Source: JACDBE01 sp963714055
Lineage (GTDB): Bacteria; Actinomycetota; Acidimicrobiia; Spongiisociales; UBA5794
Reading direction: 5' to 3'
Assembly (NCBI GenBank): GCA_963714055.1
Contig: OY970227.1
Span: 124,001-188,000, forward strand
DNA length: 64,000 nucleotides
The notes beneath the pieces were generated by a model. The model had not been told where the DNA came from, did not search any database, and saw only the letters and a program-made list of their open reading frames with translations. The position numbers and the translations under genes were made by a program. The number at the start of each line of letters is the position of its first letter. Positions within the stretch are counted from its first letter, which is position 1. Shown piece by piece: positions 1 through 9,045 of this stretch.

Positions 1-969
1 AGGGGCTCGACCCCGGTCGACTTCGCCTACAGCATCCACACCGACGTCGGGCATGCCTGCGTCGGCTCCAAGGTCAACGGGCGGTTGGTGGCGCTCGACA
101 CCGAGCTCGCTTCGGGGGACATCGTCGAGATCATCACCTCGAAGGGCAAGGACCCGCGGCCGTCGCGGGACTGGCTCGACTTCGTCAAGTCGGGTCGGGC
201 GGCGGGCAAGATCCGCCGTTGGTTCACCCGGGAGCGCCGCGACCAGTCGCTGGCCGACGGCAAGGAGTCGGTGGCCAAGGCGCTGCGCAAGGAGGGCATC
301 AGCCTGAAGGCGGTCGATCGCGACGGGCTGCTGCTCGAGGTGGCCGAGGACCTGGGGCACCGGGACCTCGACGCCATGTACGTCGCCATCGGCGACAACC
401 ACGTCAGCACCAACACGGTGATGCGGCGGCTGGAGCGGTTGATGGCCGGCGCCGAGTCGGGGGACGACGAGCTGGAGTCGGTGCCCTCTCTGCGGCCCCG
501 ACCCCGGCGGCTCGGCGGCGGGATCATCGTCGAGGGGATGGAGGACCTGCTGGTGCGGCTCGCCCGGTGCTGCTCTCCGGTACCGGGCGACGACATCGTC
601 GGCTTCGTGACCGTGGGCCGCGGGGTGTCGGTACACCGGGCGGACTGCGCCAACATCGGCGCCCTGGGGGAGCGGGCGGAGCGGATGATCGACGTGTCGT
701 GGTCGCTGCATCAGGAAGGCTCGTTCACCGTCTGGTTCCAGATCGAGGCCCTGGACCGGCCCAAGCTCCTACGGGACGTCACCACCGTGCTCGGTGAGCT
801 CGGGGCGAACATCGTCGGGTCGTCGTCGGTCACCGGCAGCGACCGCATCGCCGTGATCCGCTTCGAGATCGAGATCTCCGATACCAATCGGCTGGAGCGG
901 ATCCTCGCCGAGCTCCGTGGGATCTCCGGGGTGTTCGACGCCTACCGCCTGGTGCCGCAGAACACGTGA
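1..969 (+). CDS. rel: RelA/SpoT-family (p)ppGpp synthetase/hydrolase, C-terminal part (5' end outside window)
   Basis: The gene enters the window already in frame and is read for 322 residues. It opens inside a TGS domain (STPVDFAYSIHTDVG, then VNG and L-SGDIVEI). It continues through the linker helices to the cysteine motif CCSPVPGDDIVGF near fragment residue 190, the zinc-finger/RIS region of long Rel proteins. The last 75 or so residues (FTVWFQIEALDRPKLLRDVTTVL) are an ACT domain. In the family these C-terminal domains sense ribosome and tRNA state and regulate the N-terminal hydrolase and synthetase, which are not visible here. Whether both enzymatic activities are intact cannot be judged. 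The following gene starts 56 bp downstream with its own -10-like hexamer. Confidence 0.95.
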   Translation, partial: RGSTPVDFAYSIHTDVGHACVGSKVNGRLVALDTELASGDIVEIITSKGKDPRPSRDWLDFVKSGRAAGKIRRWFTRERRDQSLADGKESVAKALRKEGISLKAVDRDGLLLEVAEDLGHRDLDAMYVAIGDNHVSTNTVMRRLERLMAGAESGDDELESVPSLRPRPRRLGGGIIVEGMEDLLVRLARCCSPVPGDDIVGFVTVGRGVSVHRADCANIGALGERAERMIDVSWSLHQEGSFTVWFQIEALDRPKLLRDVTTVLGELGANIVGSSSVTGSDRIAVIRFEIEISDTNRLERILAELRGISGVFDAYRLVPQNT

Positions 970-1012
970 CATTCCCGGGCCGTAGTGGCACCGGTGCGGC
1001 GCCGGTTGATGG

Positions 1013-1018
1013 CAGACT
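1013..1018 (+). promoter_or_regulatory. putative -10 hexamer of leaderless MBL-fold gene
   Basis: CAGACT lies six bases before the GTG at 1025, the spacing seen for several other genes in this window (TANNNT then 6-8 nt then start codon). There is no Shine-Dalgarno sequence in front of the GTG. The first base departs from T, so this is a weaker example. Confidence 0.35.
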
Positions 1019-1024
1019 CGACCG

Positions 1025-1685
1025 GTGGCGGTGCTGATCGACGGCAAGGGCCTGTGGGTGGCGGACACCAACTGCTATGTGGTGGCCGCCGCTCCGGGTG
1101 AGCCGTGCGTGATCATCGATGCCCCTCCGGACATCGCCGGGATCGGGCAGCTGGTGTCCAAGCACCGCCTGGTACCCGCCGCCCTGCTAGTAACCCACGG
1201 TCACGTCGACCATGCCGGCGGGGGAGCGGTGGCGGCCGGTTACGGGATCGGCGCCCACCTCCACCCCGACGACGAGTTCCTCGCCCTCGACCCCGCCGGC
1301 CAGATCCGGATGCTGTTCGGGCCGGTGACCGACGATCAGGCCGCCGGCTTCCGGTTCCCGAGCGACTACGTCCCGCTGGTCGCCGGGGATCGTGTTGGAG
1401 CTGGCCGGGCTGGCGATCGACGTGATGCACACTCCCGGCCACACCCCGGGCCACTGCTGCTTCCATCTCGCCGGCGAGGGGGTGCTGTTCACCGGCGACC
1501 AGCTCTTCGCCGGGTCGATCGGCCGCACCGACCTCCCCGGCGGCGATCTCGACGCCCTGGTTCGCTCGATGGCCGGCGTGCTCGCCCTCGACGACGCCAC
1601 CAGGATCCTCCCCGGCCACGGACCGGAGACGACGGTGCGTCGCGAGCGGCTCACCAACCCGTTTCGGCACCTGTGGGAGGCTTGA
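1025..1685 (+). CDS. MBL-fold metallohydrolase (glyoxalase II-like), one frame break
   Basis: Repaired length is 219 residues. The zinc-binding motif of the metallo-beta-lactamase fold is visible as THGHVDHAGG near residue 57. It is followed after the break by HTPGHTPGHCCF, FTGDQLFAGSIGRTD and a terminal GHGPETT, which together are the usual ligand set of hydroxyacylglutathione-hydrolase-like proteins. The frame is broken near 1391: one base must be removed for the two halves (ending ...VAGDRV and resuming ...ELAGLAIDVM) to join. The substrate is unknown; in this family it is usually a thioester, a persulfide or a nucleotide. The start is a GTG without a ribosome binding site. A strong inverted repeat separates it from the convergent ABC transporter. 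Confidence 0.85.
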
Positions 1686-1770
1686 CGACGCGGAGCCGGC
1701 GACTGCGGCATATCGGAGGGTCGCAGGACCCCCTCCCCGTCCCCTGCTCGCCTTCGGCGGGACCCGGACA

Positions 1771-1794
1771 CCCCTCCCCCCAAAGGGGGAGGGG
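1771..1794. terminator. bidirectional intrinsic terminator between convergent genes
   Basis: A perfect 10-bp stem of CCCCTCCCCC and GGGGGAGGGG closes on a CAAA loop. It lies between the stop of the MBL gene (1685) and the stop of the convergent permease (1810). An A/G tract follows on the plus strand and a C/T tract on the minus strand; there is no long U run, as is common in high-GC bacteria. Confidence 0.7.
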
Positions 1795-1809
1795 AAAGGG
1801 TTTCAGGCG

Positions 1810-2639
1810 TCAGGCTTTGGAGGTGGCCCTCCGGTACTGACGCACCGACAGAGGCACGAACACCGCCAGGATCACCACGATCCAGATCATCGTGTACAGG
1901 ATCGGGTTCTGCAGCGACCAGGCGTCCGATGGCGTTATCCCAACCGCCGAGAGCGCCTCAGCGGACGGCTGGTTGCCGAACAGCTCGCGCACCGCCGTGG
2001 TGAGCGAAGAGACCGGGTTCCACTCGGCGAAGGTCTGCAGCGGGCCGGGCAGGTTCTCCAGCGGCACGAAGGCGTTGGAGATGAACGTCAGCGGCATGAT
2101 CACCATGAACGCCGCGTTGTTGATCACCTCGACGCTCGGCACCAGCAGCCCGACGTAGGCCATCACCCAGCGAGAAGGCGTAGCTGAAGAGCAGCAGGAG
2201 CAGGAAACCGGAGACCACCTCGAGCGGCGAGGTGTGCACCCGCCAGCCGACGAGCAGCCCGGTGAGCGCCATGATCCCGACCGAGCAGCACGTTGTAGAC
2301 GACGTCGCTGGCGGTCCGGCCGGCGAGCACCGCCGACCGCGACATCGGCAGCGACCGGAACCGGTCGATGATGCCCTTCGACATGTCCTCGGCGATCCCG
2401 GCCCCGGTGAAGGTCGAGCCGAAGACGACCGTCTGGGCGAAGATCCCGGCGATCAGCCATTCCTTGTAGGGAACACCGGGGACGTCGATCGAGCTGCCGA
2501 ACACGTAGACGAACAGCAGCACGAACATGATCGGTGACATCAGGACCCAGACGAGTACCTCGGGCACCCGCTTGATCTTGATCAGGTTGCGCTTGGCGAC
2601 GACCGCGCCGTCGGCGAGCGCCCAGCCCAGGCTGGTCAT
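1810..2639 (-). CDS. ABC-2 type transporter permease (DrrB-like), two frame breaks
   Basis: The repaired protein is about 275 residues, the size of a DrrB/ABC-2 permease, with about six hydrophobic segments (for example EVLVWVLMSPIMFVLLFVY near residue 28 and a C-terminal MIWIVVILAVFVPLSV). The short segment YAFSWVMAYVGL and the motif AFVPLENLPGPLQTFAEWNPVS are characteristic of the daunorubicin-resistance permease group. The frame breaks near 2277 (in a CCC run) and near 2171; each is cured by dropping one base. Its ATG overlaps the stop of the upstream ATPase by four bases (ATGA), so the two subunits are translationally coupled. It probably forms a homodimeric export channel in the inner membrane; the cargo is unknown. 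Confidence 0.85.
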
Positions 2640-3669
2640 CGCAGCACCTCCTCGTGCTCGTGAGCGCTCTCGGCGTCGACGGCGGCCTCGTCCTCTTGCG
2701 TCCACTCGGCGGTGTGGCCGGTGAGGCTGAGGAAGACGTCGTCGAGGGTGGGGCGGCGCAGCCCGACGTCGGACAGCCCGATGTTCAGGCCGTCGAGGTC
2801 GACGCAGCACCTGCCGCAGCGTGTCGGCGCCACCCGGCACGGGCACGGTCATCCGCCGCGACCGCTCGTCGAGCTGCACCCCGTTGAGGGAGTAAGCCGC
2901 CAGGACCCGGCGCGCCTCGGGATGTCGCCGGCGCTGGTTCACGACCAGCTCGATCCGCTCGCGCACCGGCCCGCTGCTTCAGCTCGTCGGCGGTGCCCCG
3001 CTCGATGCACTTGCCGTGGTCGATGACCACGATCTCGTCGGCGAGCAGGTCGGCTTCCTCCATGTACTGGGTGGTCAGCAGCAGTGTCGTGCCCTGCCCG
3101 ACCAGCTCGCGGATGACGTCCCACATGTCGGAGCGGCCCGCCGGGTCCAGCCCGGTGGTCGGCTCGTCGAGGAACAGCACCGACGGCTTGGCCACCAGCG
3201 CCCCGGCCAGGTCGAGCCGGCGCCGCATCCCACCGGAGTATGTCTTCACCGGTCGGTCGGCGGCGTCCTCGAGGTCGAACCGCTCCATCAGCTCGACGGC
3301 CCTGACCCGGGAGGGCGCCTTGCCCATGTGGTAGAGGCGGCCGATCATCTCCAGGTTCTCGGTACCGGTGAGGTACTCGTCGACGGCGGCGTACTGACCC
3401 GATAGCCCGATGCGCCGCCGTACCTCGTCGGGGTCGGCGGCGACGTCGATCCCGGCCACCCACGCCGAACCGCCGTCAGCGGGGAGCAGGGTGGTGAGGA
3501 TGCGGACGGCCGTGGTCTTGCCCGCCCCGTTGGGCCCGAGCAGGCCGAGGACGGTGCCTTCGGGCACGTTCAGGTCGAGCCCGTCGAGGGCGGTCAGGTC
3601 TCCGTATCGTTTCACCAGTCCGGTGGTGAGGATGGCCCCTTCGAGGGGAGCCGTTCTCGCATCGGCCAC
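2636..3669 (-). CDS. ABC transporter ATP-binding protein (DrrA-like), two frame breaks
   Basis: Repaired length is 343 residues. It carries Walker A (GPNGAGKTTAVRIL, near residue 45), the signature YSGGMRRRLDLA, Walker B with D-loop (VLFLDEPTTGLDP), and the C-terminal extension RRPTLDDVFLSLTGHTAEW typical of DrrA-type export ATPases. The GTG start is preceded by AAGGAGG at good spacing. Breaks near 2970 and 2803 each need one base removed. It is paired with the permease downstream and is divergent from a WYL regulator, so drug, lipid or metabolite export under that regulator is a reasonable inference. Nothing in the sequence identifies the substrate. Confidence 0.88.
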
Positions 3670-3856
3670 GGTGCCTCCTTCCGATCCTTGTCGGCAGAGT
3701 CGCGTGCGCTGTGCCAGCGCTTCGTACTGAGGTTGGACGGCGCCAAGCCCCGGAACTCATCGATCGGCAACTCATCGGTCGACGGGGGGCCGTCGATGAC
3801 GACGGGTCACCAGCCGGGGTGGCGGCGCCAACGAAGTCTAGGATACGAAACCATTA

Positions 3857-3871
3857 GGTCAGATCCTGACC
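3857..3871. promoter_or_regulatory. candidate operator palindrome in the divergent DrrAB/WYL intergenic region
   Basis: GGTCAG-ATC-CTGACC is a perfect 6-3-6 inverted repeat ending 24 bp before the GTG of the WYL regulator, in the 226-bp space between it and the divergent ABC operon. A TAGGATAC stretch just upstream (3838-3845) could be a -10 element. Its position suits a binding site for the adjacent HTH protein, but there is no direct evidence. Confidence 0.4.
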
Positions 3872-3895
3872 GCAACGTGAGAGAAGCTCGATTTC

Positions 3896-4856
3896 GTGGA
3901 CGTCACCGGGCGGATGCTGCGCCTCCTCTCCCTTCTCCAGACTCACCGCGCCTGGTCGGGGGCGGAGCTTGCGGAACGGCTCGACGTCAGCCGGCGGACG
4001 CTGCGCCGCGACATCGACCGCCTGCGCGACATGGGGTACCGGGTCGGCGCCCGCCGCGGCTCGGACGGCGGCTACCGGCTCGAGGCCGGCGCCTCGCTGC
4101 CGCCGCTGCTGTTCGACGAGCAGGAGGCGGTGGCGATAGCCGTCGGGCTGCGGACGGTGACCGTGGGTGGCCTGGCCGGCATCGAGGACATCTCCGTGCA
4201 GGCGCTGGCCAAGCTGGAGCAGGTACTCCCCGCGCGAGCTGCGTGCCAGGATCAGCGCCCTCAACACGTACACCGTGCCTCTTCCCGCCGGCGGGCCCTC
4301 CGTGGATGCGGCGACGCTGGCGGTGATCGCCCAGGCGTGCCGGGACCAGGAACGGCTGCGGTTCCGGTACACGACCCGGGACGGCGTCGAGAGCGACCGG
4401 CGCGTCGAGCCGCACCGGTTGGTCCCCAGCGGGAGGCGGTGGTACCTCGTCGCCTGGGACCTGGAACGCGACGACTGGCGCACCTTCCGGGTCGACCGCC
4501 TGGACGACGTCACCCACACGTCGTGGAACTTCGACGCCCGCACCCTCCCCGCCGACGACGCCGCCGCCTTCGTTGCCGAGGCGCTGGCCGCCGCCCCGGC
4601 GCGGTACGAGGCGGTGGTGACCCTCCACGCCCCGTTCGAGGAGGTGGCCGAGGGATGGCGGCACTACGGCGGGAGCGGCCTGGAGCCCCTCGACGGCGAT
4701 CGGTGCCTGCTCCGCACCAAGGGCGACCACCTCGGCTGGCTGGCGGCGAGCATCCTCCTCATCGGGGTCGACTTCGAGGTCCACGAGCCGGCGGAGCTGG
4801 TCGAGCACATCGGCCGGCTCGGTGCCCGGCTCACCGCCGCCGCCACTTCGGGCTGA
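3896..4856 (+). CDS. YafY-type HTH / WYL-domain transcriptional regulator, one frame break
   Basis: Repaired length is 319 residues. The N-terminal winged helix-turn-helix reads SGAELAERLDVSRRTLRRDIDRLRDMGY, followed by RGSDGGYRLEAG and a central linker. The WYL domain includes VEPHRLVPSGRRWYLVAWD and FRVDRLDDV, and a WCX-like C-terminal part follows. The frame is lost near 4231 in a CGCGCG context and restored by deleting one base. The GTG start was chosen because it directly precedes the HTH. WYL proteins bind ligands such as nucleotides or modified nucleic acid and mostly act as repressors or activators of neighbouring genes; here the divergent DrrAB-like exporter is the obvious target. 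Confidence 0.88.
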
Positions 4857-4886
4857 AGGCCTGACCAGACCCGCCGGCGAACCTTG

Positions 4887-4919
4887 AGCGAGTGACGCCA
4901 CCAGGTGTCGTCACTCGCT
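4887..4919 (+). terminator. hairpin between WYL gene and aspS (terminator or leader)
   Basis: A perfect 11-bp stem AGCGAGTGACG / CGTCACTCGCT encloses an 11-nt loop, starting 31 bp after the WYL stop and ending 94 bp before aspS. There is no U tract. It could end the upstream transcript or form part of the aspS leader; no T-box features were recognised. Confidence 0.45.
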
Positions 4920-5012
4920 GCGAAGTTGGGGTCGCCATGGCACGACTACCGTTACCGGCCGCACCGGTGTCCCGGTTCCCCCGTTTCCACGTTCCCGACA
5001 GGAGCGCCCCCG

Positions 5013-6813
5013 ATGGCGACCACGTACCGTGACACCCACGCCGGGCTGCTCCGCGCCGCCGATGCCGGGCGCACCGTCCGGCTGGCGGGATGGGTGGCTC
5101 GCCGCCGGGACCACGGTGGCGTGGTGTTCGTCGACCTGCGCGACGCCTCGGGCCGCGCCCAGGTGGTCGGCAACCCCGAGGAGCAGCCCGAGCTCGCCGA
5201 GGTCCTCCACGGGCTGCGCGCCGAGTACTGCATCGCCGTAACCGGCACGGTCCGGCTCCGGCCCGACGGCACGACGAACCCGGATCTGGCGACCGGCGAG
5301 ATCGAGGTCGTGGCCGAGCGACTCGACGTGCTCTCGGCAGCTGCCGCGTTGCCCTTCCAGCTCGACGAGCGCACCGATGTCGACGAGTCCCGCCGGCTCC
5401 AGTACCGGTACCTCGACCTGCGCCGCCCCCGGATGCGGGACAACCTGGTGGCCCGATCCAGGGTCGTGGCCACGATGCGCCGCACCATGGACGACCTCGG
5501 CTTCCTCGAGGTCGAGACGCCGACCCTCATCGCCTCGACCCCGGAGGGCGCCCGCGACTTCCTGGTTCCCAGCCGGCTCCGCCCCGGGGAGTTCTACGCC
5601 CTGCCCGCAGTCCCCCCAGCTGTTCAAGCAGCTGCTGATGATCGCCGGGGTGGAGCGCTACTACCAGGTGGCCCGCTGCTACCGCGACGAGGACTTCCGC
5701 GCCGACCGCCAGATCGAGTTCACCCAGCTCGACTTCGAGGGCGTCGTTCTGGGGCCAGGACGAGGTCCTCGCCACCCTCGAGCAGGTGGTCGCCGCCGTG
5801 GTGGCAGAGGTGCGCGGCGAACGACCGGTGACCCCGATCCCACGGCTCACCCACGCCGAGGCGATGCGCCGCTTCGGCACCGACAAGCCAGACCTGCGGT
5901 TCGGGATGGAGCTGGTCGACCTCGGCGAGGTCTTCCGGGACACCGGGTTCGGTGCCTTCAAGGCCGTGCTCGACGAAGGCGGCACCGTGGCCGGGATCAA
6001 TGCCGGGCCCCATCGGATTGAGCCGGTCCGGGCTGGATGCCCAGGTGGAGCGGGCCCGCTCGCTCGGCGCCAAGGGCCTGGTGTGGATGGTGGTCGAAGA
6101 CGGGGGCGCCCTGCGCTCCCCGGTGGCCAAGTTCCTCGACGAGACCGAACAGGCCGCCCTGGTGAACACCATGGACGGCGCAGTCCGGTGACCACCTCCT
6201 GCTGGTGGCCGACCGCCCGAAGGTGGTGGCCTCGGTGCTCGGCCAGCTCCGCCTCGACCACGGGCGCCCCGAGGATCACGACCAGCTCGCCTTCCTGTTC
6301 GTCACCGACTTCCCGGTCTTCGACGTGGGCGACGACGGCTCGTTGTCGCCGGCACACCACCCGTTCACCTCTCCGGTCTCGGTGGCCGACATGCGTGACG
6401 CCCCGGAGGCCGCGCTGTCGCAGGCCTACGACCTGGTCCTCAACGGGGCCGAGCTCGGCTCGGGGAGCGTCAGGATCCACGACCCCGATGCGCAGGCGGC
6501 GGTATTCGAGGTGCTCGGCATCGACCCGGAGGCGGCGCAGCGGCGATTCGGCTGGTTCCTCGAGGCGCTCCGCTACGGCACCCCGCCGCACGCCGGGTTC
6601 GCCATCGGCATCGACCGGCTGGTGTCGATCCTCCAGGACGAGCCCAACATCCGCGAGGTGATGCCGTTCCCGAAGACCCAGACCGGGGCCGACCCGCTCA
6701 CCGGCTCACCGTCGACCGTCGAGCCGGCCCAGCTGCTCGAGCTGGGGATCGACATCCGTCCCGAGGTGTCGGCGGCGCGCCAGGCCGAACCGCACGACGG
6801 AGACTCCTCGTAG
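5013..6813 (+). CDS. aspS: aspartyl-tRNA synthetase, four frame breaks
   Basis: After removing four single bases the protein is 598 residues, the normal size for a bacterial AspRS. The N-terminal OB fold (GWVARRRDHGGVVFVDLRD) precedes class II motif 2 (YYQVARCYRDEDFRADRQIEFTQ). The bacterial GAD insertion and motif 3 (GFAIGIDRLVSIL) follow, and the C-terminus reads REVMPFPKTQTG. Breaks fall near 5607 (conserved LPQSPQ), 5746, the C run at 6008-6011, and 6178. An essential single-copy enzyme with four breaks points to sequence error. AGGAG lies 10 bp before the ATG. Whether it is discriminating or also charges tRNA-Asn cannot be decided from sequence. Confidence 0.93.
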
Positions 6814-6823
6814 GGCCGCGCCG

Positions 6824-6829
6824 TACCAT
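6824..6829 (+). promoter_or_regulatory. putative -10 hexamer of leaderless rarA
   Basis: TACCAT ends six bases before the GTG start at 6836 and there is no ribosome binding site. It begins 10 bp after the aspS stop, so rarA probably has its own promoter. Confidence 0.5.
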
Positions 6830-6835
6830 GCGCGG

Positions 6836-8169
6836 GTGACCCAGGAGCCCGACCTCTTCGCCGCCGACCGCGCCGCAGCCAGGTCGGCGGCGGCACCGCT
6901 GGCGGCGCGGATGCGCCCGGCGACGCTCGACGAGGTGGTCGGGCCAGGGACACCTGACCGACCCTGGTACGGCGTTCCGGTCGATCGTGGAGACCGGCCC
7001 GGTGTCGATGATCCTGTGGGGACCGCCGGGAACCGGGAAGACCACGTTGGCGCGACTGGTCGCCTCGGCGTCGTCGGCCCGCTTCGAATCCCTCTCGGCG
7101 ACCTCGGCGGGGATCAAGGACGTCCGGGCCGTGCTCGACGAGGCAAGGCGGCGGCTCGAGGAGGGGCGGGGCCGCACCGTGCTCTTCATCGACGAGATCC
7201 ACCGGTTCAACAAGACCCAGCAGGACGCCTTGCTGCCCGGGGTCGAGGACGGGATCGTCATCCTGGTCGGCGCCACCACCGAGAACGTCTTCTTCGAGGT
7301 GAACTCGCCCTTGGTCAGCCGCAGCACCTTGTTCCGCACCAACCCGCTGACGCCCGAGGCGGTGGCGACCCTGGTGCGCCGGGCCGCCGACGACCCGGTG
7401 CGGGGCCTTGGGCGGCTCGCCGCCGGTCGATGACGGCGTCATCGCCTTGCTCGCCGAACGGGTCGGCGGCGACGCCAGATTGGCGCTCAACGCGATCGAG
7501 GTGGCGGCGCGGATCGCCGCCGGACGCGATTCGCCGATCACCGAGGCCGAGGTCGAGGAGGCGTTGCAGCGGCGGATCATCCGCTACGACAAGGCGGGCG
7601 ACCGCCACTACGACGTCGTCTCGGCCTTCATCAAGTCGCTGCGCGGATCGGACGCGGACGCCGCCCTCTACTGGCTCCACACCATGCTGGAGGCGGGGGA
7701 GGACCCGGAGTTCATCGCCCGGCGGATGATCATCCTCGCCTCCGAGGACGTCGGGTTGGCGGACAACCGGGCGTTGGGGCTCGCCGTCGCCGCCTTCGAC
7801 GCCCTCCGCGTCGTCGGCCTCCCCGAGGCCTCCTACGCCCTCTCCCACGCCGCCGTCTACCTGGCGCTGGCTCCGAAGTCGAACAGCGTCACCATGGCGA
7901 TGGGAGCCGCCCGGCAGGCGGTGGCGGACACCCCGGCGGCCGAGGTGCCCGACCACCTCCGCTCCGCAGCCACCCCCGGCGAGCGGGCGCTGGGCCACGG
8001 GGTGGGCTATCGCTACCCGCACGACAGCCCGAACGGCGTGCTCCCTCAGCAGTACCTGCCCGACGAGGCCGGCGACACCATCATGTTCCGGCCAGGCGCC
8101 CACGGTGAGGAAGCGGAGTTGGCCGAGCGCGTGGCCGAGGTCGACCGCATCCTGGGAAAGCGGCGCTGA
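6836..8169 (+). CDS. rarA: replication-associated recombination protein A (RarA/MgsA AAA ATPase), two frame breaks
   Basis: Repaired length is 443 residues. The AAA+ core has Walker A GPPGTGKTTLARL, Walker B LFIDEIHRFNKTQQDALLP and sensor region GATTENVFFEVNSPLVSR. The C-terminal half carries the RarA/WRNIP1 features YDVVSAFIKSLRGSD-DAALYWL, EDVGLADNRAL and the tail NGVLPQQYLPD. Breaks near 6944 (VVGQGHLT) and 7406 each need one base removed. RarA acts at stalled replication forks together with SSB and the clamp. It often lies next to alaS and ruvX in actinobacteria, which matches the context here. Confidence 0.92.
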
Positions 8170-8170
8170 G

Positions 8171-8704
8171 ATGCCCTCCCAGCCGCCGACGCGGTCCGAC
8201 CGCTTCGAGGCCGTCGACGCCCGTATCACCCGCACGCTGGCGCGGCTCGGCATCCCGGTGCTCCGGGTCGGCCTGGGGGTGGTGTTTCTCTGGTTCGGGG
8301 TGCTCAAGTTCTTCCCCGACCAGAGCCCGGCGGCGGACCTCGCCTCCAGGACGATCGAGGAGCTCTCGTTCGGGATCATCTCCCCGGCCGTGGCGCTTCC
8401 GATGCTGGCGGCGTGGGAAACGCTGATCGGGCTCGGCCTGATCACCGGGCGGGCGCTGCGGGCCACGCTCCTGCTCCTCATCGTGCAGATGGCGGGCACG
8501 CTGACACCGCTGGTGCTCTTCCCTGACGAGGCCTTCACCACCTTCCCGCTGGTCCCGACGCTGGAGGGCCAGTACATCATCAAGAACGTCGTGATCATCG
8601 GGGCGGCCATGGTGGTCGGGGCGACCGTTCGCGGCGGTCGGCTGGTGTCCGACGGCCCGGGGGCCGAAGCGGTAGGTGGGCCGGCGGACCACGCGTCTCG
8701 ATGA
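8171..8704 (+). CDS. DoxX-like integral membrane protein
   Basis: The 177-residue protein starts with an ATG one base after the rarA stop. After a short polar N-terminus it has about four hydrophobic helices: VLRVGLGVVFLWFGVLKF, ISPAVALPMLAAWETLIGLG, a third around LRATLLLLIVQMAGTLTPLVL, and IIKNVVIIGAAMVVGA. The first-helix pattern G-VFLWFG-LKF with a following proline is that of the DoxX/YkgB-like superfamily. Members are small membrane proteins of mostly unknown function, some linked to redox or thiol metabolism. The chemical role here is not assignable. Confidence 0.7.
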   Translation: MPSQPPTRSDRFEAVDARITRTLARLGIPVLRVGLGVVFLWFGVLKFFPDQSPAADLASRTIEELSFGIISPAVALPMLAAWETLIGLGLITGRALRATLLLLIVQMAGTLTPLVLFPDEAFTTFPLVPTLEGQYIIKNVVIIGAAMVVGATVRGGRLVSDGPGAEAVGGPADHASR

Positions 8705-8724
8705 TGACGCAGGACCCGGGATCA

Positions 8725-8811
8725 CTGCCCTTCGGGCAGGGTCGCTCCACTCTCGAGCCCTACTCGGGCTCGATGCTGCGCTCCAAGGTGTCGACGCCTG
8801 TCGGCGTCGAC
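8725..8811. repeat. three consecutive perfect hairpins in an intergenic spacer
   Basis: Between 8705 and 8837 there are three stem-loops in a row: CTGCCC-TTC-GGGCAG (8725-8739), GAGCCC-TACTC-GGGCTC (8755-8771) and GTCGACGCC-TGTC-GGCGTCGAC (8790-8811). None is followed by a U tract. They may act as terminator, transcript stabiliser or protein-binding structure between the DoxX-like gene and the next small gene. Confidence 0.55.
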
Positions 8812-8824
8812 CTGTCGTGGTAGG

Positions 8825-8830
8825 TACCAT
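8825..8830 (+). promoter_or_regulatory. putative -10 hexamer of leaderless small membrane protein gene
   Basis: TACCAT ends seven bases before the GTG at 8838, with no ribosome binding site, matching the leaderless pattern of rarA and aroC. Confidence 0.45.
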
Positions 8831-8837
8831 CGCCGGC

Positions 8838-9035
8838 GTGCTGCTCCGCATCCGCTGGTTCCTCTTCGGCGTCATGGGCGCCCTGCTCGGCGTCGTCTAC
8901 GCCGGGGTGAAGGTGCGCCGCGCCAAGCGGCGGCTGTCCCCGGCGGCGCTGGCCACCAGCGGCAGGCAGGCGATGGCCTCCATGCTGGATCGGACGGCCG
9001 ATCGGATCGACCCGCCGGCAGCCACCGCGCCCTGA
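8838..9035 (+). CDS. small membrane protein of unknown function
   Basis: The 65-residue product has one N-terminal transmembrane helix (IRWFLFGVMGALLGVVYAGV) followed by a basic stretch KVRRAKRR and a soluble tail. The positive residues after the helix predict an outside-to-inside orientation with a cytoplasmic tail. It sits directly upstream of hisS and alaS; small proteins of this kind in the alaS-ruvX neighbourhood are common in actinobacteria but uncharacterised. I do not recognise a family. Confidence 0.6.
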   Translation: MLLRIRWFLFGVMGALLGVVYAGVKVRRAKRRLSPAALATSGRQAMASMLDRTADRIDPPAATAP

Positions 9036-9045
9036 CCGGCGGCCA

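Noticed and set aside
4857..5012. T-box leader upstream of aspS
   Set aside because: An 11-bp hairpin is present, but no T-box sequence or specifier loop was recognised.
5600..7410. Programmed frameshifting in aspS and rarA
   Set aside because: The break sites share no slippery sequence, in-frame stop or downstream structure, and they differ from gene to gene. Insertion errors explain all of them.
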